Both the position numbers and the translations under genes were made by a program. This document shows positions 52,801-60,703 of a stretch of 64,000 nt of DNA, in pieces. The stretch is taken from the IMG/VR virus record IMGVR_UViG_3300024999_000030, positions 268,731 to 332,730 of that record. One strand, 5' to 3'. Positions within the stretch are counted from its first letter, which is position 1, and every line of letters begins with the position of its first letter. Source of the stretch: a virus. The notes beneath the pieces were generated by a model. It saw nothing but the letters and a program-made list of their open reading frames with translations, was not told the DNA's origin and searched no databases.

Positions 52801-55800
52801 CAATCTTTAGTTCTCTTGACTAGGGCTCCTCTTGGTGATCGCTCTATTATTATACCAGTAAGTAAAAATATGTTTTGTTCATTACAACAGCTGATGGCTT
52901 ATTATACAAACTGGAGTACATTAAAGAGTAAATTAGTTATGACTCCAAAGCTAGCAGAAGTAATGTCCGGCGGCCAAGAACTGCCATGCTCATTTACTTA
53001 TTTGGAATCGTATGCGGATGGTAGTGAAATCAAAGTGCGTATCGCAGATATGGGAGATGGTTTTAAAGTGGTCCCCCATAAATTCATTTTAAAAAGCCCC
53101 ACCACTGGAGCTGATTTAGGTGTAGCAACTGGCGGGTCTAACTCATATTTAGAAGATAGCTCTGCTAGAGCAGATAAAGACTTTGTTAAATCTAAGGACG
53201 ATAAGGCGATTAAGGTATTAAACCCATCTGCCCTTTCTCGTATTAGAAATGTAAATGGGCTTAGATTAGTTGTCTATAATGGTCAGTCTTTTACTAAGAA
53301 ATTCGAAGCACCTATTTTACCAAATGCAATTAGTGGTATTAAAATTAAATTTGAACCTCAGCGTGCAATTGTAATGTCTGGAGATAGATACGAAATAGTA
53401 TCTGATGCTTCTGTGTCTCTCAATCCAGACTTTTCATTGCGGGCAACCAGAGAGCGCGGTAAACTGAAAGGCGGTGGTTACGACCTTAAGGTTAGCGATA
53501 GTCGAAGTACATTTGTTAGAACTATTTCTGGTGACGAGCAGCTTAAACGTATTAGAAGTATGATGGATAGGGATGCCACTATTTATGAAATACTGGGTGC
53601 TGAATTTGGCAACTTGGGCGATATTATTAAAGAACAAATGAATCAAATTGCCATTACACAGAAAGCACATCGCACTGCCGAACTAAGGCAAGAACAGGGT
53701 GGAGATGCAGATCTCTGCGCAGATTTAAGGGCCCTTGGTAGTAAGTTCCAAACCAAAGGTCGTGGATCAGATGAGCGCGTTATTGAGATTCCAGACAATA
53801 CAATTTTTGATGATTTAAATAAACTTAAATGCATTGGTATTGGTACTAAAATACAACCCCTAATCCACCCCACGATAGAGGGGGTGGAAGATACTCCCGC
53901 AGTGAATGCTTCTATAGCATTAAATACGATTGATGTGGTAAAGCGTGCTAAATTCAAGAGGGCTGGATTTGCTTCGGGTGGGGGTGTAAATCTTTTAAAC
54001 GATTTAATTGGTAAGAGAAAACCAGGCGCTACATCATCCCCATTACAGGCTTCTTTACAACATGTATACAATACCGTTCTTAATGATGGATGGAATGAAT
54101 TTATTAATAAATATGAAATGTCTGCAAGTAAACAATTTGCTAAGAAAAATCCATATATAAATTTAATCGATAACTATAAGAAACTATTAGAAGCTAAACA
54201 AAATGGAGTTTCTCTTGGGACTGAAGCCGATAGGCAATTTAAAGCTTTGAGTGCTGTAATTGGCGCTGGTAAATCTTATTTAAATATGTCTATGTCTAAG
54301 GTAGAAGAACTAATTAAAGACGATACCCATAAAGCTGTTTTGTCTAGGTTCCACGATATTACAGACATAGAAAAAATGATTACGAATAGCCATAAAGATG
54401 GACGAGGACAACACGCTTCACGTGTTTCAAAACAATTATTTCTTTTGGGATCCATTCTAGCTTATTATATTTATTTAGCTAAACATGAACCAACAGTAGA
54501 GTCAGCCGATGCTCTTAAATGGTACGAGCGTTTTCTTAAAACTGAAGCCCAAGGAATAGTATTTAATTTTATTAAGCAATTTGGGTTGTTGGATGCGGGG
54601 GCTAGATTGGGTATCACGGGCGTTAGGGGCAAATCTAAGAATTTATTTATTGCTAAATCACCAGATCTTGCAAACGTTACTCGGCAGCTAGAGGAAAATA
54701 TTAAAATCATAACCGATAGTATTGCTGCTAACGATGGCACAACTGGCTATGTAATGGGATTATCTAATTTCTTTGGTTTGATGCCTTTAAGTAATCGTGT
54801 TTTAATTAATGTATTGTTTAAAGATATTTCTCCCTTTGGTGTGAAACGGGATGAAAAAAATCCACAGGTGAAAGAGGTATCTGAAGCATTAAATAATTTA
54901 TTTCAAGAAATAATGCTGGGAGATAGTTCTGTATTACAATTGGACGCTAGCACTAATATGGCTATTGGTGAATTACCAGCCACATTTCTTCCAGAAAATT
55001 TCCGTAAATTATTAGCCATTGAAGAGGAATATATTCCAGAAGAAGAACTAGAAATGGATGAGGGTGAAGATTTAACACCTGAACAAATTGAAGCTTTGGG
55101 GCGCAATGCCGATATGTTAATTATACAATTTAAGAAAGCTATGCCTATCCGATTTGCTAAATTAATATCTAAGCCTCGAAAACTTAAGGTGACCACTATG
55201 AAATGTAAAACTTTTGGAGATACAGACTTAGTTACAGAACCATCAAGTCCCATGAATATTCCAGAAGATAATAAACGTAGACAAGAACAAGCCTCGTCTA
55301 AACTGCTGTTGTTTAAATATGCAGATGAAAATGTTATTGATGCTCAAATAGAAGAATTACGCATTGTGTTAGCTGAAAACAATAAAAACATGCAAGAAAT
55401 GAAAGAACAATGGACTAGGGTTCTTGTTAATTCTATAGACTTAAAAGACATAGATGAAAAAGAAAGAATCAAATTTGCAGAAGACACATTTAAAGATTTT
55501 ACTAAATTTATTTATAAGCGTGATAATCTTTATAAGAATGTGGATCAATTACCAGCTATGCTAGAAAAATTGTATGAAATTATATCTGGCGGTCATAAAT
55601 ATGATAAAATACCAACAGCTTTTATGCAAATGTTTTTTAGCTATAGGTCTCCAGCGTATAGTTTAATGCGTAGTATGGTGTCGTTATTTAATGACAATAG
55701 TTTTCTAGCTGAACAAAATGCTTTAATTGAAGATGTTATTTCATCTAATAGTTTAGATACATTTGAAGATGGAAATAAATCGATGGAAGGAGAGGATGCG

Positions 55801-55833
55801 CCAGAAGGCACTTTAATGAATCCACACACCTAA
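43867..55833 (+). CDS. Giant protein, 3988 aa, function unknown
   Basis: An uninterrupted 11,967-base gene, 19 percent of the window, with GGAGG ahead of its ATG. The N-terminal ~100 residues are Lys/Glu/Ser-rich and disordered. The rest alternates strand-rich and helical modules, with no tandem repeats and no membrane segment. No DxDGD-type RNA polymerase site, no T7-type polymerase motif, no Walker A and no methylase motif was found by eye. The C-terminus holds an acidic stretch (EEEYIPEEELEMDEGEDL). Its place immediately before terminase and after the virion block suggests a virion protein injected with DNA or a very large structural protein. N4-type virion polymerase is comparable in length only. 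No assignment is made. Confidence 0.85.
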   Translation: MAFTLYSAKGKEKETKTPKGLEEVETLFPGQGSLQSAQTALQATPKKPKAEKKELVKSKGKPKLTTKESPEALDLEESEQPEDTSSSLAETFEKAESITRKKGPYSFNANSQYEIDTDPYYRVFEHRGKTIISSQPDTYIVMDYKTGSYNVGYKLGDGSVSWSRLTSRSKVLVAKMVKALENVPSDPEAINNPNEPQGSMDWGQRLGKFLHLTKRAVAYGNAAIFNIYIASGEGIIPEPDWQNKTFVKSGEYYKPVGETWEPEEAFVWYKVIASVLGTPQECLLGMAKHRGTSTFDIYIADVDGSNSHKARIADIKLFNYISGDQIDITEINDYYEKFSNKESAKQVVSADTIATDLATEEVNKLDSSTFFFVDGNAPKRIITGTRYEILREGSKAYIKAASGPAKAFHSDLNLRTALNAESIPLSEIDQVARITNRKSGFYHADMKAKMENVIAQGHAVQFEIGSMGDDGTFYPTGKDEDVFWAIIPTGRDFYMEVSKIEGGSASITADTKTLEMVSTSPASPDQLKVVSKLISSVYPVFSKETYGDEALREQFSSLLITPPPNPLYGFDLTSKHKQSKELLLLFINYMFNNLEAKLTKDTDYAITSKENVLAKVDSYLGRVTKLDADSLAQLFFGSPITHINADYIDKFYEDIVGAGADQDLASTEEGLGQLRRRGKFVDSYIQSPMIGQQEAGKWFIKAVEAVTIEPSGIYVIEKTKHGTTKKKQNIYLAERNLDFESGTDTSRLPFGAVSFSMIDFRTGNIVANVMAKESGKYNFQEISKDDFIKAFYSSRPTQETLAQRLTSDLKGIGLTTPKAKTVSKQLVGQLAALLSDPEIIANILGVPEEDVATWLHGPDKLDEKILAETIAYFSSLLGEDKYMGPSVALELEKLVSQLTTKAKKFNAKDFIESAPTIAAELMLIVLNKLRGTDLMYKVATEARRSLDAYYNNTGTAAFVKVSTGLYSGPCAVFSDKKDESKIILYQEGRIYNIDSEDAKESLITNTISSKNVFYVASMGQTAVKADVTMVDKADRLAAENIAIKDIMTFVTSYNGDTISPADFIEFLQTTIVTKLNVKLSSNMLNKVGRMAAMPKDAFTQEKAQQIAKIFSAAAFIPRILGHIMIYDIAAGKSGQMLKIYRDVVTTNGFWAPVPSDWSVDPKVEKSGIVVYGNSRESYIKNLITATRPAPAFGDMETTIASMDRDWGTSPESQAKVYDFFRKVNYVSGMCLAKVVSFEDGEESGESEFQNIQIVNQKIQTFFMGPNKKSLASNLRYVIESGHKRLSKDVRLYDPSTLARKVAYWAMQNLHISASFIGLSSNSTVEFNRSSFVDLINAYLAMPEKFKADNLYTDALYAAIKVSLSRAMNIIMTDRRYQLERETILARIPEEYLSDDAVSRSKQVELVQYLTQALMSYWLSNLASISAPSGKMKVNQKFTGFEDLVRDPDEVVAGLAAASPEYLIGMLLWTLADNKVQRAVRSSLGGANTGITFQDTMQPDKLTLTQMQQLLHETLGSFTVSLMSILDKSGHILNKYYNVAILKDYNKSRIKNKDLSLRAFAEATINDEYRAAKIAEAWSPAFEEMKTRATVAEWKSSGVKGVMSPSFALASKFGAGAVIAQGMSDESHVNNGVPFLITAMQAMTKDHRFAFKMTADILEHEDFSETLPFAAQEIKRILEAGKFKYNYKNKLDADSLKKYLLNVYFEIRRRRQGAYYVRPEDSMATMEGQTTAFEEVVKELANKKDGLTKYSFGDIQKEFNFASLPHKTKKEFTPMDKFFEVFKKQLTESGMNHMGAFSSIMQTFNYSKNYASFPLLVYMMKRNLGTIPNLSDIQYNKDFFETMGRALAATVMDVSKLNTMTDAAARGMQKSFVSGGLNISTVISNIMAFVYCLNNPDIGQHLRELNKLDSAGRVSLNRKMMSTRYGISSHAKEVLGVPSVSVSPDFVGMLDQSRVSSLAEAIRAFSSRHQDIEDVVDYIHGEATYIPEEAKKLFEVFASMAGHQLNSTSQAVRIGNDEAIDKVTSGNYDASSEPSHNAFVVDAINQINENLVYNVFGATEAKMKFNPKKPFDTGAIPVDQFSNFTDAMKAAMKAHNINTSDDLIGMIYNTRRDFQSSGEQLYDIICKMVTSMLPKQAPDSGAMPASPSSDAAWNFYVTQDGVDSLVPKALKDEIINADVEDISVADVLAMAEKVFETLSIKLTGKALDDLATVKPKLSIGQKALDKNFSTLKADISNLINNKEELGDDEYATQLYNMYSKNNRLVVLKFVADNYQTIGTTPLEAWDKIAAIMNNKLYLTDKSSQTIVDKFKKSLHKTGGNKEYPFASTGSFDNEVHDLAYLATEIAITLSLPHGKVTETFSVPVDIQNNQMDVQRYYRTVMATNAEKHVATLRTDIKSLTSKYQDLVNGAPVKDTVLALSKIILDKKHRLDLEGVACKTLIRPMPLSERIETNVLEDVAKTVLVLPARALKSSDDKTTHYIVMQDLTFKKITLIPYKNLPTDIAKEMKDSGSVVVELYPGAESDIAVLPSVMGSDISSASSAVASHLNEALGDKVPTDKAEALLVLFGYQLSSIIMALTDTLTTFESYRMAIIKRMGFNSGSYAVISPSLLEISETVPIIQKNDLPVSFKEFLSDMDMEDQNIYLDKESLKDLVKTVVPVKVLKVDRTLSGRKCAIVSIDIPGEVIKSKSVPTVQKPPSRRIIANVPYEYLSSAAAEKTLPGVYFAVRERLIYSLSHPIPGKEALLKKFEIGPTDPAMINTTWLRKHLNGIQQAEEAGAILPGTTTQAKRLLDRKFAEPARTIEPLIGKLSKSPVIIARDLHSTVLDVLKRTCKGDEQASMDIDSHLAPIMPKMYSLTPVKTRTLANASGQKSIRFDSGSELVNAYWLPSTNADADFQKNIGKYYDTARAIYGVKKTKSAGLIKAMSEATIIAPAEKALALLNESLLVAEEVNDDSMIKILSAAIESIQDHFSDDLVSNQSLVLLTRAPLGDRSIIIPVSKNMFCSLQQLMAYYTNWSTLKSKLVMTPKLAEVMSGGQELPCSFTYLESYADGSEIKVRIADMGDGFKVVPHKFILKSPTTGADLGVATGGSNSYLEDSSARADKDFVKSKDDKAIKVLNPSALSRIRNVNGLRLVVYNGQSFTKKFEAPILPNAISGIKIKFEPQRAIVMSGDRYEIVSDASVSLNPDFSLRATRERGKLKGGGYDLKVSDSRSTFVRTISGDEQLKRIRSMMDRDATIYEILGAEFGNLGDIIKEQMNQIAITQKAHRTAELRQEQGGDADLCADLRALGSKFQTKGRGSDERVIEIPDNTIFDDLNKLKCIGIGTKIQPLIHPTIEGVEDTPAVNASIALNTIDVVKRAKFKRAGFASGGGVNLLNDLIGKRKPGATSSPLQASLQHVYNTVLNDGWNEFINKYEMSASKQFAKKNPYINLIDNYKKLLEAKQNGVSLGTEADRQFKALSAVIGAGKSYLNMSMSKVEELIKDDTHKAVLSRFHDITDIEKMITNSHKDGRGQHASRVSKQLFLLGSILAYYIYLAKHEPTVESADALKWYERFLKTEAQGIVFNFIKQFGLLDAGARLGITGVRGKSKNLFIAKSPDLANVTRQLEENIKIITDSIAANDGTTGYVMGLSNFFGLMPLSNRVLINVLFKDISPFGVKRDEKNPQVKEVSEALNNLFQEIMLGDSSVLQLDASTNMAIGELPATFLPENFRKLLAIEEEYIPEEELEMDEGEDLTPEQIEALGRNADMLIIQFKKAMPIRFAKLISKPRKLKVTTMKCKTFGDTDLVTEPSSPMNIPEDNKRRQEQASSKLLLFKYADENVIDAQIEELRIVLAENNKNMQEMKEQWTRVLVNSIDLKDIDEKERIKFAEDTFKDFTKFIYKRDNLYKNVDQLPAMLEKLYEIISGGHKYDKIPTAFMQMFFSYRSPAYSLMRSMVSLFNDNSFLAEQNALIEDVISSNSLDTFEDGNKSMEGEDAPEGTLMNPHT

Positions 55834-55834
55834 A

Positions 55835-57817
55835 ATGAAATGTAGTGTTTGTAAATTACAATTTGAGCCATTAACTAGCCATGAAATAAGTATGTGTCCT
55901 GATTGTAAAATTTTTTTAGCCCGTTCTCCAAAAGACCATCAAATAGATGTTCCTGAAGAGGCAAAGGAAATTGCAGTTCCAGTAGCAAAAACATTTGCTA
56001 GAGATTTGGCTTCTGCTTTTGAAGATGTAGACGTAACTAGATGGTGTGAAAAATACGTTAGCTTACCCGATAGTGATGCTCCCTTTGGCGTTAATGATTG
56101 TGGAAGGGATTATTTAAAAGAACCTTTTTATTATATTACTGGCGAGGCTTTATCTAAGGAAGGTAAACCAACTGTTATTCTTAAGGGTCGTCAAGTAGGT
56201 TTTTCTGTTTCTTCTTCTGCTTTATATTTGTATCTTTTAAATTGTGGTTTATATACAGATCTAAGAGTCCTTCATGCTTTTCCATCTTTATTAAACTCAG
56301 CTTCTTTTAATGATGAAAAGGTGGAAGTAATTCTTTCTAAATCGGAACACATTAGACGCAGAACATATACATCAGAAACCATGTGGTTCGATGAAGATTC
56401 TAAACAGTTAAATAGTAAACCCAAATACATTGGTAAGTGGACACAACGTGTTAAGCAATTTCAGGGTAATAATTTTTTAGTAATAGATGCTACCTCTAAG
56501 GACTCTGGCCGTCTTCGTGGTCAAACTTTCCATATTATATTTTATGATGAAGTTCAGGATATGGCTAGGAAAGCTATAGAAAATCTAGAAGAAACATTAA
56601 CGACATCACCATATGGTCCACCAGGTTTAGGCGTTAAGGTGTATTTTGGTACCCCATTTAATGAAGGTACACATTTTCATGCTTTATGGCTTAAAACAGA
56701 TCAAAGGTATTATCATTTAAAATGCCATACTTGTAATGAAACATATCCATTTTATCAATATGGCTCTGATTCTTGGCGTGAAATATGGGTCGAAAAACAC
56801 ACAGTTAAATGTCCTAAGTGTGGAGCATTGGAAGATAAACGTAAAGCTGTTACGGGTGGACTTTGGGTTCCGCAAAACCCGACATCCCCAATGCGAGGAT
56901 ATCATTTTAATCAATTATATGTTCCGACACTTTCAAAGGAAAGTGTTCTTTCTAAAGAAATTGATAAAGCTCCCCAACAGTTTCAAAATGAAGTCCTTGG
57001 GGAATTTTATGTTGGCGCTATGTCAGGGGAATCTTATAGAGAACTAGTATTAAGTTGTGCTGATAATCAAGTATCATATCCTCAATATATTGAGCCTTAT
57101 ACTTCTACCACAGTAACATTGGGAGTAGATTGGGGAGGAAAGATAGATGAAAGGTCCCCACAAGGTAGTTATACGTACATATTAATACTTTCGCATAAAG
57201 ATGGGAAGATGCAAGTAGAAAGATTAGAAAGGGTGGACTCTCGTGACCCAAGCGAGCAAGTCCAAAGAGTGAAAGATTTGTTTATAAAGTACTCTGTTAT
57301 TCAGGGTGTAGGAGACATGGGTTATGGTTTGGCTCAAATCTATGAACTCCAAAAGGAATTCAATCGCAGGGTATTAGGCTGCCACTCCGTGTCAGCTAAA
57401 AATGTTTATAACTACAATGAATCATCTATTCCTCCCTTCGTTAGTGTAAATAAAGATATGGTTATAGATGAGGTTTTATCTCAATTTAGAAATTCTAGAT
57501 TTGTGTTGCCATATAAAACCACCGAAGATCAATTTTTAACAGAAGCCCTAGCAGAAGAAACAGCAGGTCTGTTGCCAGCTGAAAAGCTAGTTAATGGAAA
57601 TAGAATTAAAACATATGGAAAACGTGGATCAAAAACAATAGATGGTTTTATGGCACTTATGTATGCTTATATAGCCATGAGATATACACTATCTGGCGGT
57701 TTTTCTTCTGATGTGCAAACCACTTACGGCGCGGGTAGAGCGATGCCCCTTCCAAGAAAAGTTAGTAATTTACCATCTAGTTTAATGTCAAGAATGAAAT
57801 CGAGCGGTAGAAGATAA
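55835..57817 (+). CDS. terL: Terminase large subunit with N-terminal zinc ribbon
   Basis: A 660-residue packaging motor. An N-terminal zinc ribbon (CSVC, then CPDC) is unusual for TerL. The ATPase has the Walker A-like VILKGRQVGFSVSSS near residue 111, Walker B IIFYDEVQDM, and a coupling motif after it (GTPFNEGTH). An internal zinc ribbon CHTC/CPKC follows, as in GpA-type terminases. The RNase H-like nuclease has GVDWGGK, GVGDMGYG and KTIDGFMAL. The enzyme cuts concatemers and drives DNA into proheads. It begins one base after the giant gene with no clear ribosome site, so translational coupling is likely, and it precedes portal by 14 bases. Confidence 0.92.
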   Translation: MKCSVCKLQFEPLTSHEISMCPDCKIFLARSPKDHQIDVPEEAKEIAVPVAKTFARDLASAFEDVDVTRWCEKYVSLPDSDAPFGVNDCGRDYLKEPFYYITGEALSKEGKPTVILKGRQVGFSVSSSALYLYLLNCGLYTDLRVLHAFPSLLNSASFNDEKVEVILSKSEHIRRRTYTSETMWFDEDSKQLNSKPKYIGKWTQRVKQFQGNNFLVIDATSKDSGRLRGQTFHIIFYDEVQDMARKAIENLEETLTTSPYGPPGLGVKVYFGTPFNEGTHFHALWLKTDQRYYHLKCHTCNETYPFYQYGSDSWREIWVEKHTVKCPKCGALEDKRKAVTGGLWVPQNPTSPMRGYHFNQLYVPTLSKESVLSKEIDKAPQQFQNEVLGEFYVGAMSGESYRELVLSCADNQVSYPQYIEPYTSTTVTLGVDWGGKIDERSPQGSYTYILILSHKDGKMQVERLERVDSRDPSEQVQRVKDLFIKYSVIQGVGDMGYGLAQIYELQKEFNRRVLGCHSVSAKNVYNYNESSIPPFVSVNKDMVIDEVLSQFRNSRFVLPYKTTEDQFLTEALAEETAGLLPAEKLVNGNRIKTYGKRGSKTIDGFMALMYAYIAMRYTLSGGFSSDVQTTYGAGRAMPLPRKVSNLPSSLMSRMKSSGRR

Positions 57818-57831
57818 TTTAGGAGATCAGA

Positions 57832-60648
57832 ATGGACGATGCTAAATTTTACCAGGGTGACGTTAAAGGTTTCAACCCATTGGACGAGCTTTCTCCCGCT
57901 CGTCGTGACCAATTAAAAGGGGGGCCCAGTAAAAAGTCTACCGCCGGAGTTAAAACTGGTGATATTACTTTAAATATGCCCGCCGCCGCAGTTGATTCAA
58001 CCAAGTCTTTATCTGCTTATAAAACTGCTTCAGAAAACGGTGGAGGCGGATCTGTTAGAACAATTCCGAGAGTTTATTCACCTCTATTTGAACTTTCTAA
58101 TTTACAGCTTCCGAGGGATAGGCGTACTTTAAATGCGTGGTGTCGACATTTTTATTCCACTCATCCTCTAGTTAGAAACTGTGTTAATCTTCATGCAACG
58201 TTTCCAATTTCTAAATTTGAAATCACTTGTGATGAAAAAACTATTGAAACTGAAATGAATGAATTAGCTGAAGACATGAGACTAATTCATGTGTTGTATG
58301 GTGTGGCACTGGTTTATTGGATGTTGGGGGAAGCTTTTCCTTATGGAGATTGGAACGATAATGATAAGACTTGGCGCCGATGGGTTGTTCATAATCCTGA
58401 TTATGTAGATGTTAAATATTCTGCCGTTACGATGGAACCACTTATTGCATTGCAACCAGACGATACCCTTAAGCGATTAGTTAAAAGTAATGACCCTAAG
58501 GATAAATATATTAGAGCTACATTACCAAAAGAAATAGTATATTATATTTCTAGAGGTATGAATATTCCTTTGGATTCTTTTAATGTTACGCATGTTAAGT
58601 TTTTATCTGAACCATATGATCATCGTGGTACAAGTATTATTGCCTCTTGCTTTAAGGATTTAATGTTATATGATTTACTTAGAGAAAGTGAATATGCTCA
58701 AGCAGCCAATCTTATTAATCCATTAACTCACGTGAAGTTGGGTGATCCATTAGGTCGTTGGCGCCCTTCCGATGAAGACTTGGCTCAATTTAGAGACATT
58801 TTTGTTGATTTGCAATTTGACCTTGATCCTAAATTAATTACACATGGCGCTGTTCAAATTGAAAAGGTCGGCAATGCGGGCGGAATAATTGACACCACCC
58901 CCAAGCTTGATCGTATTATTAAAAATATTATGGCAGGTTTAATGGTTCCAGAGGGAGTTATTACTGGTGAAGGTCCAAATTATTGTTACGATGAAGAAAC
59001 AGAAACTTTAACTAAATCTGGATTTAAAAAATATAATGAAATTACTGACATAGATGAGATTGCTACGTTTAACCCCACCACCAAACTTATTGAATACCAA
59101 CATTATAATGAGAAGATTGTTAATCAATATGATGGGAACATGGTTCATTTTAAAACTAAATTCATGGATATAAAGGTTACCCCCAATCATAAAATGTATG
59201 TTAGGGATCGTAAATCTTTGGAGTGGGGAACCGTAGAAGCCTCAGATGTTAAGCTTAGAAGTAATATTCTAGATCATGGAGACTGGGTTGGCAATACCCC
59301 GTCTGTAATTGAATATGGTGGTTTTACTTTTACACCTAAAGAATTTATTAATTTAATTTTCTACACGTGGACCAGAAGTAGGGTAATCGAAGAAGCTGGT
59401 GAGAAAGTAATGATTTATAAATATGCTCAACGCGGTCCAGCAGTGGAATGGAAAGATGCCCTCGTGGTGCTTGGCGTTAAGTATGATGCAAAGTATAAGG
59501 GTTATGTAATGCGGGACCAAAACTTTATAAACCTATGTCAGAAAGAAATTAATAGTGAATTTGATCATTGGAAATTACCAAGATTAATTGGCGAATGGAG
59601 TAAACACGACATTTATGAAGTCCTCAATAGATTAGCGGGAAAACATGGCATTGCTAAAAAGAGTTATGTTAGTAGACGTGGTTTATTATTACGTGCTTCT
59701 TTTGCTTTATATTCTAAAGAATTGTTGGATTTTATTCAAGAACTATTCTTTAAGTGTGGATATTCTACTAGAATCGAAGCTGAATTTAAACCATGGAGAA
59801 ATAAAACTATTTATAGAATGAATTTTTCTCATGTTGCTAAACAGACGGCAAGAATTATTGACACTAGATCTAAGGGCAAGACTCGTAAAGATTGCAAAGC
59901 TGAAGTGCCCTACAATGGTATTGTATATTGTTTTGATGTTCCCCCTAATCATCTTTTTATCACTAGAAGAAATGGATTGGTTACTATACAAGGGAATAGC
60001 ACGGCTTCTGTGGGATTAGAAGTCTTACGTCAGAGATATTTAATGTTCCGAGACGAATTAGAACATTGGATTCGTAATAAGGTTATGAAACCAATTGCAG
60101 TGGCTAGAGATTGGACTGTGACCGAATCTAAACAGAAAAAATTAATTATTCCAAGAATTCAATGGAATAAACTTACGCTTAAAGATTTAAATGATTATAT
60201 GCAAAAGGTGGCAGAGGGACATAATACCGCTAAGGTTGTCTCACGCGATTCGTATTTAAAAAGCTTAGATTTAGACCCCGATGAAGAGCTTGAGAATAGA
60301 AGAAAAGAAATGATTGAAGATGCTATTCTTACAAAAGAAAAAAACATTCTTTATTCTCCCGCTTATACTTTATCTGAACTTCGTACGCTTAACACCGATT
60401 CTCTAATTGAAGATAGAGTTGTGCCTGGAGCTAATCAACCACCTTCTGGCCCTGGAGCAGGTGGCCAAGGTTCCCCAGATTTCTCTGGTGGTTTAGGTGG
60501 GTCTATGCCAGATTTAGGTGGTGGGCTTGGCGCCCCACCTGAAGGCGAAGCCCCACCTGGCGGCCCACCAGATATTGGTGGTCCTCCTGAAACGGGATCA
60601 CCAGCATCTCCTGGTGGCCCCCCGCCCCCCGCAGGGCCTCCTCAATAA
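57832..60648 (+). CDS. Portal protein interrupted by an intein
   Basis: A 938-residue precursor. The extein reads as a phage portal protein: residues about 100-380 contain STHPLVRNCVNLHATFPISKF, EPYDHRGTSIIASCFKDL and VPEGVITGEGPNY, and after the intein it continues STASVGLEVLRQRYLMFRDELE. An intein lies at residues 385-722. After splicing the portal would be 600 residues. The C-terminal ~90 residues are Gly/Pro-rich and disordered. The ribosome site is TTAGGAGATCAG. It follows terminase by 14 bases, the usual terminase-portal order. The portal call rests on the extein pattern and position. Confidence 0.87.
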   Translation: MDDAKFYQGDVKGFNPLDELSPARRDQLKGGPSKKSTAGVKTGDITLNMPAAAVDSTKSLSAYKTASENGGGGSVRTIPRVYSPLFELSNLQLPRDRRTLNAWCRHFYSTHPLVRNCVNLHATFPISKFEITCDEKTIETEMNELAEDMRLIHVLYGVALVYWMLGEAFPYGDWNDNDKTWRRWVVHNPDYVDVKYSAVTMEPLIALQPDDTLKRLVKSNDPKDKYIRATLPKEIVYYISRGMNIPLDSFNVTHVKFLSEPYDHRGTSIIASCFKDLMLYDLLRESEYAQAANLINPLTHVKLGDPLGRWRPSDEDLAQFRDIFVDLQFDLDPKLITHGAVQIEKVGNAGGIIDTTPKLDRIIKNIMAGLMVPEGVITGEGPNYCYDEETETLTKSGFKKYNEITDIDEIATFNPTTKLIEYQHYNEKIVNQYDGNMVHFKTKFMDIKVTPNHKMYVRDRKSLEWGTVEASDVKLRSNILDHGDWVGNTPSVIEYGGFTFTPKEFINLIFYTWTRSRVIEEAGEKVMIYKYAQRGPAVEWKDALVVLGVKYDAKYKGYVMRDQNFINLCQKEINSEFDHWKLPRLIGEWSKHDIYEVLNRLAGKHGIAKKSYVSRRGLLLRASFALYSKELLDFIQELFFKCGYSTRIEAEFKPWRNKTIYRMNFSHVAKQTARIIDTRSKGKTRKDCKAEVPYNGIVYCFDVPPNHLFITRRNGLVTIQGNSTASVGLEVLRQRYLMFRDELEHWIRNKVMKPIAVARDWTVTESKQKKLIIPRIQWNKLTLKDLNDYMQKVAEGHNTAKVVSRDSYLKSLDLDPDEELENRRKEMIEDAILTKEKNILYSPAYTLSELRTLNTDSLIEDRVVPGANQPPSGPGAGGQGSPDFSGGLGGSMPDLGGGLGAPPEGEAPPGGPPDIGGPPETGSPASPGGPPPPAGPPQ
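58984..59997 (+). other. Intein in the portal protein, 338 aa
   Basis: It starts with Cys385 (CYDEETETLTKSGFKKYNEI, block A) and has block B DIKVTPNHKMYV with the TxxH motif. The C-terminal blocks are GIVYCFDVPPNHLFITRRNG (block F) and GLVTIQGN with Ser723 as the +1 residue (block G). The penultimate residue is Gly instead of the usual His. A central ~200-residue region has weak LAGLIDADG-like helices (LLRASFALYSKELLDFIQEL) without the acidic catalytic glycine-aspartate pair, so the homing endonuclease may be degenerate. Removal joins GEGPNY to STASVG, restoring a continuous portal. Confidence 0.88.
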
Positions 60649-60651
60649 TGG

Positions 60652-60660
60652 CTATTAATA
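60652..60660 (+). promoter_or_regulatory. CTATTAATA motif after portal
   Basis: One exact copy of CTATTAATA, 43 bases before the ATG at 60704, in a 55-base gap between portal and the next gene. Confidence 0.45.
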
Positions 60661-60703
60661 TAGTTGTGTTGTTTTGGGTCTTATTACTTATGGAGTAGTG
60701 TAA

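Noticed and set aside
53643-54071. Long open frames on the minus strand, such as this 142-codon one and similar ones inside other genes
   Set aside because: They lie wholly within strong + strand genes, lack ribosome sites, and resemble no family.
43867-55833. Giant protein as an RNA polymerase
   Set aside because: No DxDGD-type metal motif of multisubunit polymerases and no T7/N4-type polymerase motif could be seen.
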